Numbered from the stretch's first letter, positions 11,834 through 23,792 are shown. The stretch is DNA of 64,000 nucleotides from Euptelea pleiosperma (GCA_035048495.1 CM068541.1:12097929-12161928), one strand, 5' to 3'. Notes: generated by a model from the letters alone, not told the origin. Made by a program: numbers and translations.

Positions 11834-12640
11834 TGGTATCTGTTAACAAAATGTAGGGGTGGATTTGGCTCTTTAAGGCTTTTCACTGAAACAGTTGTGA
11901 AGCGGCTAAGAGAATAAGCCTTCTTCTCCGATAGCAAAGTAGTCGAGGGAGCTAGGTCATTGAAACTCTTGGTAAGCTTGGGCGATTCAATCTACTTTAC
12001 GAACCTACTCGTAGCGATAAGCTCAGGGTCAAAAAGAACCCAGGAGGACATGCTACCAGCCTAAGTTATAAGAAAGAGCTCACCGAACGGACCACCCCTC
12101 TGGATTGCCGGAGCAAAAAGTTAGCAATGGTTGAGTACTGAGAAGCGGGACAACGAGAAGGAATAGAATGAGAATGAGAACTCCGCATGGAAGTATGGTT
12201 CTGCAAAAAAAAAAACCCCCAATTTTCGCAGGTAATTACAAAATTACCCACTTTATAAAATCAATTAGAATTATCAAACACCGTTGATTCGCGGCTCTTT
12301 AACGGGTGAATCGCATTACAAGCTAAAATAAAGTAAAAAAAGAAGAAGGGCAAAGTATGATAAATAAACCGGCCTTTTCCTACACGAAAGAACATGGACC
12401 CTGTTTTAGGAGACGGTGGGGGTTAACAGAGATAACGGCGTTACTATCAGAGAAAGGAAACGGACTGACCGTCAAACGACGGCGCGCGTGGAAGAAGTTA
12501 TACGTCGGCCTGTCGGCTTCCTTTCTCCGTCTTCGTAGCCACAACATTACCACACCCGTCCTCTTGGCCGGCTAACGAAACTATTCCATTTCTGGTAAAA
12601 ACGTTAAGAATACTTAAGACCCGTCGTTAAAATCCGTACA
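11834..12640. other. no gene recognised; GC-rich 12360-12575
   Basis: The minus frame 12066-12251 and plus frame 12357-12575 carry no family motif. About 12195-12250 (aattacaaaattacccac) resembles 14990-15040. Confidence 0.4.
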
Positions 12641-12645
12641 AAAGA

Positions 12646-12860
12646 AAGTATAAAGGGAACCCCATCATCACATACACACCAACAGAGCAGTCTCTCTAAG
12701 TTTACACAAAAAAGAAGTCTCATGGTATTGGCGCGGATGAGACAGACAGAGATCGAGAACCCTAATCAAATTCTTTGCCTAACAAAAAAAAACTGGCAGG
12801 GAGCCGGATATTTGCTGATTTGCAAGATCATTTCCTTTAGCCACGTGGCACACTCTTAAG
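12646..12860 (+). promoter_or_regulatory. orphan core promoter and 5' leader
   Basis: TATAAAG at 12649-12655 is followed about 30 bases on by a CA/CT-rich leader and an ATG at 12722 opening a frame that soon stops (about 45 codons). The layout resembles a real promoter whose gene body is missing. Inference only. Confidence 0.3.
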
Positions 12861-13247
12861 GGTTGTAATTATATCTTTACATGGCTTTTAAGGGTTAAGA
12901 AATGAAACAACCTTTTATAAGTAGAAAAAGTGCACATAACATGGTATTAAACTTGATCAAACCAACCATGCACCCATTTGATGATGCATGCATGCATGGC
13001 AACATAAGCAGTAGGGTGCAGCGCTTGGACCAGGGGGGCTTAGGTTGAGGCTTTGAGCAACCTTACTCAACCCGAATCCAAACTTTTAGAGTTCTTGGCT
13101 TTAGTTAATAAACTTAAATCAGTGATTTATTGGTTTTGCTGATTCCTTAATTTTTATTCATCTTCCAATAACTATTGCAATTTCTTGGGCTTGTTGCTAA
13201 TCAAAGGTTTACGAGCAGGTCCGTATAGATGTTTGGCCAATCCCTAG

Positions 13248-14308
13248 TGTGGGGGATAAAATCTGTTGACACGTGGACGTATGCGATTGTGCCACGTGTC
13301 ACATGATTCGATTGACACGTGGTTAGCCGTAAACTGGGAATTGCAAAAACTTTACTAGGGGACCTCGGGTACCTCGGACCCCTCGGATCCCATGACAAAT
13401 TGACCTCGGGTACCTCGGACTCCTCGGATCCCATGATAAATGACCTCGGGTACCTCGGATCCCATGATAAATGACCTCGGGTACCTCGGACTCCTCGGAT
13501 CCCATGATGATTGACCTCGGGTACCTCGGACTCCTCGGATCCCATGATGATTGACCTCGGGTACCTCGGACTCCTCGGACCCCTTGACAAAATGACCTCG
13601 GGGCCTCGGATACCTCGGATTAGTCGGATTCAACCAACATGTTGAACTCGGGTACTTCGGATTTCTCGGGAACGTCGGACTCCTCGGATCCCCTGACGAA
13701 TTGACCTCGGGTACCTCGGACTCCTCGGATCCCATGATGATTGACCTCGGGTCCTCGGGTGCTAATGACTGATTTTGGTATTTGATCTTATTTACCTTAT
13801 TCGGGATCCTCGGAAGTCTCGGATATGATATTCGGTAACCTCGGAAACCTCGGAATTACTTTTAGACTTGAAGAATTATTATCGAAAGACACATGGTGAG
13901 TTCTTACTGGTCCATATAAAATATCTGCATAAATATCTAGTTTTGAATACTATAAATAGTAGCATTTGCTACAGTAGAGAGGACGCGATTTTGGAGATTG
14001 AAGCTGGATTATAACTTTTATTCAGAAGACTGACTTAAGCATCGGAGGCTCATTTGGTGGAGTTCCACCACATTGAGTTATTTGCAGGATCACTCGGCGG
14101 TCTCGGAACCTCACTTCGGACTCCTCGGAATCTGATCTCGGACACCTCGGACTCCTCGGAATCTGATCTCGGACACCTCGGAATCTGACCTCGGATACCT
14201 CGGACTCTGACCTCGGATCTGTCCCGGGACCTCGGATCCAACAGCACAAAGGATATCAAGCCCGTGGAAAAAGCGCGTATTTTGGGGTGTGTGGATTTAT
14301 TCCCTACA
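13248..14308 (+). mobile_element. solo LTR, 1061 bp, with 5-bp target duplication
   Basis: Starts TGTGGGGGATAAAATC and ends GGATTTATTCCCTACA, so TG..CA ends with short inverted repeats. A perfect 5-bp target duplication CCTAG flanks it (13243-13247, 14309-14313). TATA-like actataaatagtag at about 13950 and a transcribed-looking tail with cttaagcatcggaggct (14035-14050) resemble the LTR at 25.4-26.3 kb. No internal region remains, so this is the product of LTR-LTR recombination. The terminal tail and TATA suggest a Gypsy-like plant LTR. Confidence 0.9.
13360..13750. repeat. minisatellite inside the solo LTR
   Basis: Roughly nine units of 30-40 bp built on gacctcgggtacctcgga, ctcctcggatcccatgatga and variants. 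A related block with units near 20 bp (cctcggaatctgatctcgga) sits at 14105-14235. Repeat-generated open frames on the minus strand (13201-13735) are not genes. Confidence 0.93.
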
Positions 14309-14544
14309 CCTAGGTGGACCTACAAACCCAAAATCAACCTGATCAATGATTTCGACGTGGTTTACTCACATAATAGTATGAGGCGGTCTCGTCTCGTCTC
14401 GTGCAGCGGTAGTTGAGTATTGAGTACGGTCCTTACGTACAACGAGTTTTTTTTTATTTTTGTTTTATTGGTGTGTGTGTGTGTGTAATCTACGTGCAAC
14501 GAGAATAGAAACTGGGACTTTTCGATGGAGGCGAAGCACTCCAA

Positions 14545-14928
14545 CTAAAAAAGATGTAACAATATGCTTTTTCCACGAAACCCAAAAACAAGGCCAGATG
14601 GCAGTCAGTGGGCCCATGAGTAGCTAACTGACCGCATGGATGTTTATCCCACCCCTTGGTGGATATACAAACCAAAAATCACTCTGACTGGTAGTCTCTA
14701 ACCATTTGATTTTAGTACTTTTTAAGGCATGCTTATAGCCGTTGAATTCAACCATTAATTTTGAGTATTAAAACAACGTCTAAAAGTCATCAAACAAGCT
14801 GATTTTTGGTATGACTGTCTACTAACATGCGGTCAGTGGGTCCATATGGCAGCATTGAGTTACAAAAATGAGCTTCCGTATCTGAAAAGATCTCAGGTAT
14901 ACCTTGTTACATCACGACCCTAGCAAAA
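14545..14928. mobile_element. MITE with gatgtaacaa ends
   Basis: Starts near aaaaaagatgtaacaa and ends ggtataccttgttacatc. Inside are gtgggcccatgagtag, ccgcatggatgtttatccc and, inverted, acaagctgatttttggtatg and gcggtcagtgggtcc. Same family as 18220-18628 and 52551-52940. Confidence 0.75.
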
Positions 14929-15299
14929 ATCGCTATACCTGACGCATGGTCTACCTTGTTACATCAGGAGGACTCATTTGAAAATCAAAGAACCAAAACC
15001 CCTAATTTCGCAAATAATTACAAAATTATCCACTTTCCGCAAACAAGCATACTGCGTAAGTTATGATGGGAAAAAGCTTGCTTATATTACGGAGGACAAA
15101 AGTCTGATTACCAGGCCCCTCAAATGCCACGTGGCTCTTCTTTGATCCCTCTGACCCACGGAAGTTTGCCCCACCTCTTAATGGCCCACATACCAAAATC
15201 AGCCTGATTGGATTCCAAGCTCACGATGAAAAAAAAAATTGCTAGAATTCAATAGCTAGAAATTTGTGGTTCCATTTCGGTGTCGGACAAAATTTAAGT

Positions 15300-16433
15300 T
15301 TTAGGGGGTGTTGGACTTTGGATAGCCATTTTTCAAAATAAAAATTATTTTCAAAAATGACTTTTTCTAAAAATATATTTTTGAAAATGTGTTTTCCTTT
15401 AAAAGGTCCGTTGATCATCGCTAATGTAGCGGGCCGCACCACTATAATGTCTTTTTTTTTAGAAGGGTTCATCTACCATTTTTATAAAAGGCTTTTTGGC
15501 TTAAAAATTCGGGGTGTTTGGATTGCCATTTTTCAAAAAATACTTAAAAAATAATTTTTCTAAAAATATATTTTTAAAAATGTATTTTCTTAACAAGGTC
15601 ATTTTGATCATCATTAATGCAAAATGTCTTTATATTCTCTTAGTGGGTCCACCACTATAATGTCTTTATTTTTTGGAAGGGGACTTCTACCAAAAACTGT
15701 TCCTTTGTTTTTTATGTTCATTGAGCAAAATTTAAAAAGTCTTTTTTTTGTACTTGAAAACAGCTTTCAGCTATTTTTTTTATAAAAAGACTTTTTGGCG
15801 TAAAAAATATATTTTTATTGAATAAATACTTTTTAAAAAATGGCTATCCAAACAATCTATTGTGTTGGAAAAAGCATTTATATTTTTGTGGAAAAAAAAA
15901 AACTTTCCCAAGTCAAAAATCGCGATCCAAAATTTTTATGGAATAAACATTTTTTTAAAATTGGTCACCCAAACCAAGGTTTAAAGGGGGCCGTCATAAC
16001 GGTATAATGGACTGTGGGCATTACCATTTTTCCGTTATAACGAAGAAAAAAAACGTTCAGGGGCAAAAATAGAAAATAGCAAAAAAATGACGCTGAAATT
16101 CAAATTTGAAAATTTAAAAAATGGAATATAATGGAAAAAATGAAAAAAAAAAACTGTGTGTTTTTTGTTCACAATTTTTTCCAGAAAATAACGCCGTTAT
16201 TTTTATTATAACAGAAATATAACTGAAAATAATGTCTGTTATAACGAAAATAACGGCCGTTATTTTTTTTACCTTTTAACGGTGCATAACGTAACGGGAG
16301 AGGTCCGAATCCGTTATAACGGCCATTTTTTAAACCTTGATCCAAACAATCTATTATTTTAGAAAAAGTCTTTTTTTCTTGTGAAGACGAGACTTTTCCA
16401 AGTCTAAAAATGGCAATCTAAGCACCCCCTTAA
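15300..16433. mobile_element. AT-rich MITE with AGGGGGTG ends, itself interrupted
   Basis: Left end agggggtgttggactttgga followed by tagccatttttc; right end, reversed, aagggggtgcttagattgcc followed by attttt. Inner blocks (ctttttctaaaaatatattt) repeat three times. A hAT-type MITE has inserted at 15975-16339. Confidence 0.65.
15975..16339. mobile_element. hAT-type MITE with CAAGGTTTAAA ends
   Basis: Ends CAAGGTTTAAA and TTTAAACCTTG, with internal gttataacggccgttat-like blocks. Flanks are acccaaac and atccaaac, an 8-bp duplication with one mismatch. First of several family members in the window. Confidence 0.8.
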
Positions 16434-16603
16434 ATTTGGAAAATTTAGAGAAGCTTAGAGCATTTAGTTGACGCAACGAAAATGAATTTGCATACTGATC
16501 TGGAAATGTGAAAATTCGAATGGTTTATCCTCAACTTCCATTATGCAAGCTAGCTACCATGGAAAAGAAGACCAGGTTCACTTTTTTGAGTAAGTAGTTG
16601 TAA

Positions 16604-17505
16604 TCATGGTTTAAAAAAACGGCGGTTATAACGGATTTGGACCTCCCCCGTTAAATTACGTACCGTTAAAATGCCCAGAAAATAATGGTCGTTATTTTTG
16701 TTATAACGACCATTATTTTCAGTTATACCCTTGTTAGCAATCATCTGATTAATTCGTGAATTTTATGTTGTTTTCAAGGAAAGTGTTATTCGTCAGAATA
16801 TTTGAATAATTCGGAAAAAATCGATTTTTTTCAAGCTCAAACGAATTGAATGCGTTTTTAAGAATTTTTGAAAAATTCGTTTCAAAAACACAACAGGCCA
16901 AAACCGTTGTTTTTTTTAAAACAACGGGCCAGAACCGTTGTTTATTCTCAGAAAAATAAATTACCCTCCCTTCAGTTACTCTACCACTTGGGTATATCTT
17001 AAACTATCACCCCTCCTAAATGCAATAGATGCCGTTAACTTAGGGCACGGGCCTTTTTGATCTCCCATTGACCCCGTAAAGGTAAGTATATTTTCCCCCT
17101 TATATTCTAGTCATATTTATATAACTCAAACTCCCTTAACTATCACTTATTTCCCCATTATATTCTAGTCCATATGTTTTATTTAGCTAAAGATAAAAAG
17201 TAATTAGAACAAAACGTGTTTATTGGTTGACTCAACCTCAAGTAGTATATTTCTTATTAAATATATTGATTCTCTTTCAAAATATACCGAATTTTTGGTT
17301 TTCGAATTTTTTAAGTAGAACGTATAAAGCACGTATAAACCGTATGCCGCATATTTGCTGTTTAGTGAATTTTTGACAGAATATTTGACCGGATTTTTAA
17401 AACTCAAAATCGAATAAAACTCGAATTTTTCCCGTATCGACTTTTTGCCGTATTACGAATTGCTAACAAGGGTTATAACAGCTGTTTTTTAAATCTAGGT
17501 TCTAA
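16604..17505. mobile_element. same MITE family, split by another element
   Basis: Starts catggtttaaaaaaacggcg; resumes after 17472 with ttataacagctgttttttaa. Interrupted at 16728-17472. Confidence 0.6.
16728..17472. mobile_element. 745-bp element with CCCTTGTTAGCAAT inverted ends
   Basis: Left end cccttgttagcaat, right end attgctaacaaggg, with possible 5-bp target duplication ttata. No coding match inside. The minus frame 17204-17407 is not recognised. Confidence 0.8.
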
Positions 17506-17797
17506 TTATCTGATAACTTAAACCTCAAAATTCCTTAATGCCATGGTTGATTTGGTGCTCTAAGAGGCCCAGATACCCAAGGTTTCAAAAACTAAAAATA
17601 ATGCAAGTCGTCCTCCGTGAACTTGCAACTAGTATTATTTTTATTTTTATAAATATTACTCTTCCCCACTCCGTTATACCGTTATAACAGCACCTTTTAA
17701 ACCTTGGTCACCATTATGACTTAAAACGGGTCACATCAGATATGAAGTAAAAGTGGTCAATTTGTTTTTTTTTCAAATAACCTCAATAACTTAAAAG

Positions 17798-18194
17798 CAA
17801 GGTTTAAAGGAGGCCCTTTTAATGGTTAAATGGACTGGGGACGTTACCGTTTAAACGGCCGTTAAAATGGATTGAAATGGCCAGGAGCAAAAATGGGAAA
17901 AAATAGAATTTAACAGAATTAAACGGATTTTAACAGAAAAAAAATGGAAAAAATGGCTCTGAAATTCAAATTTTGAATTTTAAAAATTAAAAAAAAAAAA
18001 ACGGAATTAAACGGATTTTAACAGAAATTAAACGGATTTAACGGCCATTTTTTTCACAAAATTTTTCAGAATTAAATGGCTGTTTAAACGATTTTAACGG
18101 CCGTTTTTTCAAAACCGATAAAACGTTTTTAAACGGTTTTAACAGAAACGGGCTTGGGGTATTACTGTTTAAACGGCCGTTTTTAAAAACCATG
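17798..18194. mobile_element. hAT-type MITE, perfect 8-bp target duplication
   Basis: Begins caaggtttaaaggaggccc and ends with aaaaaccatg. Flanked by CTTAAAAG at 17790-17797 and 18195-18202. The inside is aacgg / ccgtttaaac rich. A fragment of the same family ends near 17705. Confidence 0.88.
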
Positions 18195-18219
18195 CTTAAA
18201 AGTATTATTTTTTCAAGAA

Positions 18220-18628
18220 GAAAAAAGATGTAACAATAGATGCCCGAAAACTTTTTCAAATGCGGGAGCACGATTTTTGTTACTCACCGCTGTCATCTGG
18301 GCCCACTGACCGTATGGATGTTTATCCCATCCCTTGGAGGATATACAAACCAAAGTTTACCATGATTGGTAATCGCTAACCATTATATTTTAGTACTTTT
18401 AAGGCATGCTTATAACCGTTGAATTCAACCATTATTTTGAGTGCTAAAACCACCAGCTAAAATTCATCAAACAAGCTGATTTTTGGTATACTTGTCTACA
18501 AAGAGGTGGACTAAACATCCAATGGTCAGTGGGCCCAGATGGCAGTGGTGAGTAACAAAAATGCGCTTCTGCTTCGGCTTCCGCATTTGAAAAGATCTCA
18601 GTTATACCTTGTTACATCACGACCCTTT
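18220..18628. mobile_element. MITE with gatgtaacaa ends
   Basis: Contains agatgtaacaatagatgccc at the left and, inverted, ataccttgttacatc at the right, with the same inner arms as the copies at 14.5 and 52.6 kb. Confidence 0.75.
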
Positions 18629-18794
18629 AAAAAACAGAGACCATTATTTTCCATATAAAGGCTGCCATAACGCTAAGGCCATTTTTCCGGATGGGAACAT
18701 TATTGTGATTACCTATAAAAGCACGGATATTAGAAAAACTTTTGATTACCTATTTTGCCACTGTAAAAAATGAAAAAGACAATCTGCCTTCTTG

Positions 18795-19163
18795 TCTATA
18801 TTTACTCCCACACGTCTATCTCTGCTATTTACTTTTTAAAATTTTAGAAACTTACTAAAATGGGGTTCTCTCCTACACCATGATGTCCTCGAGATACATC
18901 CCACACCATCCAACGCTCTGGATCATAGGGATGTCGTACTCTTAATGCTGAAAGCATATTATTTTCTCATTACTTCCATGGATACGTTTCGAGTGTGCAT
19001 TAGGCACGGCACCACAGTAGGAAAGATCCATCATCCTCAATAGAGACTTCTAACATTACCAAATATATGTCCTAATACTTTATTGATTCTAACTGTCTAT
19101 CTCTTGTGGCCGTTACAAGAGTTCGAATGTTGTCCACGTGCAACGCACATGTACACCAACTAG
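18795..19163 (+). mobile_element. possible short Helitron
   Basis: The right end carries cacgtgcaacgcacatg, a GC-rich hairpin, then tacaccaa and CTAG before T, which is a good Helitron 3' end. The left end TCTATATTTACTCCC at 18795 is only a guess. Confidence 0.5.
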
Positions 19164-20303
19164 TATTCTTTAAATATTAAAATGTTTAATGGTGTACACC
19201 ATTAAAATCTCTTTTCACAACTGTTACAATTCTTTCCAATTTCCTAAAATCCCTCGTAATCTTTTCGCATTCTATTACAGTTAGACAACGAAATTAATCA
19301 CCCTCTTTAATCTATCTTTTTTTTTCTCTCCACCATCTTACAAGGGCTATATAAATATTAGAAGGGTTATTATTTAAACGTCTTCTCACAATTCACTCTT
19401 GCAAATAAGAGCTTTGAAAGATTTCGAAAAGCCCCCCCTACCCAGTGCGTTTTGTAATAGACAAATGAAAATTTATGCTGCACATATAAGCATTTATCTT
19501 GCATTTGCATAATGTCTATTTTATAAGTACATTTGCATAATGTCTTCTACGCAAGAAGATTAAAGATCATATTTTTATGCCTTTTTGTGAGTTTTATGGC
19601 ATTTTTATGTTCTAAATGATTATATCTTTTGTTTATTTTTCTTTACTTTTTTTATTCGCATTAGGGTTAGCATGTATAGTTTTCAAATTAGTATGTGTTA
19701 TAGGATTTGTATAAGATTTATACATGACTTCATGCACTGTTATTTCGTGACATACATTTACATCTATAGTTATTTTTTAATCTGGTTTTTTACTATTTGC
19801 CTTTTATTCGTCTATTTTTTTTATTTGCAGGTACTGATTATTGGCTGGTGCACTACCTTCAAAACCTATCCAACATTATTGATTTAATCAATCGAATACT
19901 TCAACTCAACTTATTGAGATTAACTTTGGAGATGATAAACAAAACTGAAGTCGCTATTAACTACTTCGATGATCGGAATATAATCACATTAAGGTTATCA
20001 CATCATTTCGGCAACACTATAAAAGTTCATCCTTCAATTAGTTTATTTTTGTGGGTAAGTAAATAGTAAAATATTTTCGATAATTTCCATTTAGATTTTA
20101 TGCCAGAAAATTTCAGAAATATATTTCAATTTTAATCCATAAAAATATTTGACTACACGTTTGAAAGCTTTTTATAAATTACAAAGCCAGTTCCTAAATA
20201 CTCATGAATCAAACTCTAAAAAAGACGAAGTTTTATTTTTTACTTAATTACAATTACTATTTTTTATTTCTTCGCTTGTGCTTTAGCACGGGCCAATAAT
20301 GAT
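19164..20303 (+). other. AT-rich stretch ending in a Helitron-like hairpin
   Basis: The hairpin tgtgctttagcacggg followed by ccaataatgatt at 20276-20303 matches the 3' end of the 5.5-7.4 kb Helitron (tgctttagcacggaccaataacactag) with the CTAG decayed. No 5' end or gene recognised. Confidence 0.4.
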
Positions 20304-21039
20304 TAAAAAAATAAAAATAAACACTTCGGCCACAACACTAAGCCCATATTTTCGGATGGGTGGCATTAGGTGTACACACCATTTCTTCAATGGCACACGC
20401 ACACCTGAGAAGAGGAACCACCACCCACCACCTTCCTCCTCTTCACCATGCCGCCGCCACCACACCACCACCACTCTATAGGGTAACGTGTGCAACATGG
20501 CTTATGTGGACATCCCTTGAGCGTCCATCAACGCAGATTTATTCCCAGGATAACAACAGGAATTAATAAAATACAACCCTAAGGCCCTGCTTGGTTCGCT
20601 GCACTAGGATGCATTTTGCATTCCAGTGTAAATGCGGTTAGTTACATTGCAGTCATTTACGACAGTTTTTGGGCTGCACAAACTTGCATCGATTTTCTTA
20701 AATAGTTCGTAAGGGTTTGGCAACCACTTGCAGACCAGCTCATTTGCACATCCCCAACCAATCACCTGTAATCCCAAAACTATGGCAAGTGAGTGCATTG
20801 CATCCGATTTTCAATATTGCCAGTTCTTATCAGCTCCAATTCTTATCAGGTCTGGTTCTCAAAATGATGGATCCAAAACCCGAACCAATTTTTTGTTCCA
20901 ATTTTGGGTACATCTGTTCCAATCTTGAGATATGACAATTTTAACACTTTACATATATTTAGCATTATATTTTTCACTAGGGGCGGCAACCTGCAATCAT
21001 CAGTGATTATAAGGGCCTCATCAGTCTTGATGGTGGACT
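20304..21039. other. no gene recognised
   Basis: Short frames only; ccaccaccacc-type low complexity at 20420-20480. No conserved motif on either strand. Confidence 0.5.
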
Positions 21040-21325
21040 GCAGTATGAGCCCCATGGCACACTCTTAGAGACCTCTGACCGTGTGGATGTTTGGCACAAC
21101 CTTAGGTGGACCTACATACCAAAAATTAACCGGATTAGTGATTTCTAAGCATTGGATTAGAGTTGTTTTCCTTGGTTTATTTTATCCGTAGAGTTTTAGC
21201 ATTATTTGGGGTACAAAGATCAAATTGCTTGAAATCACTAATTAGGCACAGTGATGGCCGGCTCAACATCCATACAGTGATTGGCCTCTTAAGAGTGCCA
21301 CGTGGCTCATATTGTGGTCCTGGTC
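21040..21325. mobile_element. palindromic MITE, about 290 bp
   Basis: Outer arms atgagccccatggcacactc and, inverted, gagtgccacgtggctcatat. Inner arms taggtggacctacataccaa and its partners. It is typical of the family also found near 22.3, 27.0, 27.4, 28.1, 42.9, 44.7 and 53.1 kb. Confidence 0.85.
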
Positions 21326-22143
21326 CTAATCGGACGAACAAACTATTGAAGATGAGTGCCATGTGAGCGCCGTGCGAGCAGCATGCCCCCAGGTTTTGGC
21401 TTTAAAGTAGTAATAGATATATCACTAGCTTCCGGTTCCTATCACTTTGGTTCCAATATCAAACTATCCTGAACCAGAACTGTTATTATCAGTTTGATTC
21501 CAGTTCCGGTTTCAGTTCTTGTTCGGTCGATAACGATTTACGCCTACCCTACGAACACCTTCTCATGGGAAAAATGTTAGACGTACAATTAATCCATTTT
21601 GCTTACCCACCCAAAAACAGAATAACAACGTAAAAAAACCTGATAACTGCATCCCTCCTACAGCAGGTCGCCAGAATTTACTAAATTGAATCTAAAGAAA
21701 AACATAGCTTAGTCATCTGCAGTCAACGATTGAAATTTCAATTTCGACCTGGGTTTCGGTCTAGTATGCAACCACTTAAAAGTATGCAAACATTGTATCC
21801 ATCATTGAATTCTCATTGAAAAACGTGTTTTTAATTTATAAAATATATTTTTTTGAAAATATTGCAATAACACATTTTTCAAGGGACATCCAACAGTACT
21901 GACAATGTTTGCATACTTTTAAGTTTTAAGTATGCAAATAGTTGCATACTAAATTTGTCCCCAAGTCGATGGGTGAAATTTCGAAATTTCACTGAAATCA
22001 TGAAAACATTATAGGTAATTTAGAACCACACCCCTGAGATTTAGAAATAATTTGTAATACCCCCTGCACTTTGCAACTCCCCTCGTCGCAGCGGCCGTAC
22101 AGTGTTTGTTAATGTAAGTTTTAAAATGTCTAAAATGGCCTTA
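21326..22143. other. no gene recognised
   Basis: Contains an inverted pair around 21770-21960 (agtatgcaaccacttaaaag against cttttaagttttaagtatgc), probably a small MITE. Otherwise nothing coding. Confidence 0.45.
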
Positions 22144-22637
22144 CCTATACTATTATAAAACAAACAATCGGTAGTGCCACACATGTGACAAAATTAGAGG
22201 CTGGCCTCTCTTCTTTCAAAGGTAAAACCCTCGTTAAATGCCTATGTTCTAAAGACAAAACATGGGTTGGAGTACGACTGCACAGTTCAGGATATCCTGA
22301 ACAACCACATCCCTCATCAATGAAGATGAGGGACAATAGTAGAAGCCACGTGGCACACTCTTAGGTACCACTGACCGCATGGATTTGTCCCATCCCTAGG
22401 TGGACCTAAATAAGCCTGTTTCGTTGTTTCAAACCTTTGGATCTGAATACCTATATAATGCTCAAAATCTATGGTTAAAAATCAACCCGTGAATACGACT
22501 AGTGCAATCAAATTCTTAAAAATTATTAATAGGCTGATTTTTTGCATGTAGGTCCATCTAGGGATGGGGCCAAATATCGATATGGTGAATGATCTCTACG
22601 AGGGTGCTACGTGTAAGATGCGATGGCGTTCCCCTAG
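22144..22637 (+). mobile_element. small Helitron carrying a palindromic MITE
   Basis: Left end cctatactattataaaac; right end has a hairpin-like gatgcgatggcgttcc, then CTAG before T. The middle (22340-22620) is a palindromic MITE copy. Same family as the three at 26.9-28.7 kb, in opposite orientation. Confidence 0.65.
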
Positions 22638-22981
22638 TCTATATAAAGTGAAAATGTTGTAATATGCCCCTTTGACAATATGGGCATCTCCTCGACATCC
22701 CCTCTCGCTGGCAACCCCTTCAACTGATCGAATGTGTCCGTTGTCTTCCTAACCTCCAACCCCTGCACCTTCTCCCTACACCCAACATAATTTGATGACA
22801 TTTCCTCCAACTTAAAAGGATTTTGTATCAATTTTTGTAATTAATCCTCTAAGAAACGCTTTTTTGTTTGATTTTCGGTTTTTTTTTACCGATAATTTTC
22901 AAGAGTTTTGAGGGTGTTTTTGGAGGAATTCTAAGTCTTTCTCTGAGTAAAGATCAATTGTTCACCTTCGCCTATAATATC

Positions 22982-23455
22982 CAAGGTTTAAAATCGGCCG
23001 ATATAATGAAAATAACAGCCATTATAACGGATTCAGACCTACCCCGTTATGTACCGTTAAAATGCCCACAAAATAACGGCCGTTATAATGGCTGTTATTT
23101 TCATTATATCGGCCGATTTTAAACCTTGGATATTATAGGCGAAGGTGAACAATTGATCTTAACTGCCGTTATAACAAAAGTAATGGCTGTTATTTTCTGG
23201 AAAAATTTGTAAAAAAAAATGGCCGTTTTTTCCATTTTTTTTCCTTTATATTCCTTTTTTTTTTCCATTATTTTCTGTTTTTGAAATTCAAAATTTGAAT
23301 TTCAGCACCCTCTTTTCCGTTATTTCTGTTATTTTTCGATTGTTTCCCGTTATTTTCCATTTTTGCCCTGAGTTTTTTTTTTCGGCCGTTGTAACAAAAA
23401 AAATGGTAACGCCCCCAGACCGTTATACAGTTATAACGGTCCCTTTTAAACCTTG
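22982..23455. mobile_element. hAT-type MITE holding an inverted copy of its own flank
   Basis: Ends caaggtttaaaa and ttttaaaccttg, with perfect 8-bp target duplication ATAATATC (22974-22981 and 23456-23463). Inside, 23080-23160 is an exact reverse complement of 22950-23030, which spans 32 bp of DNA outside the element plus its first 49 bp. Confidence 0.9.
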
Positions 23456-23624
23456 ATAATATCTACGACCGTAACACTTGAATAGCTCATCTCTTTGCTT
23501 GTGTTCTTGCTCACACGAACCACCACCACAACCCATGTTTTCTATTTTGTTTAATAGCTTTGAATGGAGGATTTGTTTAATGGAGATGCTAATACATGAT
23601 TGGGGTGTGCTCTGGTGCTTGGCG

Positions 23625-23680
23625 AGTAAAACTTCTATCACAATAAATTGTAAATCACACAATCACAAGCCAACGAGTTC
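23625..23680. repeat. half copy of the MITE at 27.8 kb
   Basis: taaaacttctatcacaataa and the following aatcacacaatcacaagcc match 27790-27843 almost base for base. The other half is absent here. Confidence 0.75.
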
Positions 23681-23696
23681 TCTCCCTGCCGCTTCC

Positions 23697-23698
<2 letters not shown>

Positions 23699-23730
<32 letters not shown>
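23699..23730. repeat. poly-G tract, 32 bases
   Basis: Thirty-two consecutive G, between the MITE half and the LTR-element internal region. Very rare in plant DNA. Confidence 0.95.
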
Positions 23731-23731
<1 letters not shown>

Positions 23732-23792
23732 AGAATCTACTGATGGACCGCTTCGGTAGAAATTACCGAGAGACTGCACCAAATAAGAGAAC

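Larger units (their letters stand above)
13190..14350. mobile_element. palindromic MITE split by a solo LTR
   Basis: The sequence up to 13247 (atagatgtttggccaatccctag) continues at 14309 (cctaggtggacctacaaacc, then aatcaacctgatcaatgattt). Joining the two sides restores the left arm of the palindromic MITE family seen at 21.0, 42.9 and 44.7 kb. The LTR inserted within it. Confidence 0.75.

Noticed and set aside
13201..13735. Several overlapping minus-strand frames of 60-129 codons rich in SEESEVPEV-like repeats
   Set aside because: They arise from the LTR minisatellite, have no start context or family match, and exist in more than one frame at once.
13360..13750. CRISPR-like array of short repeats
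   Set aside because: Units are contiguous without unique spacers and lie in a plant LTR; this is a minisatellite.
22950..23160. MicroRNA precursor
   Set aside because: The hairpin is perfect and explained by an inverted MITE copy; no conserved miRNA sequence is seen. Kept only as a possible small-RNA source.
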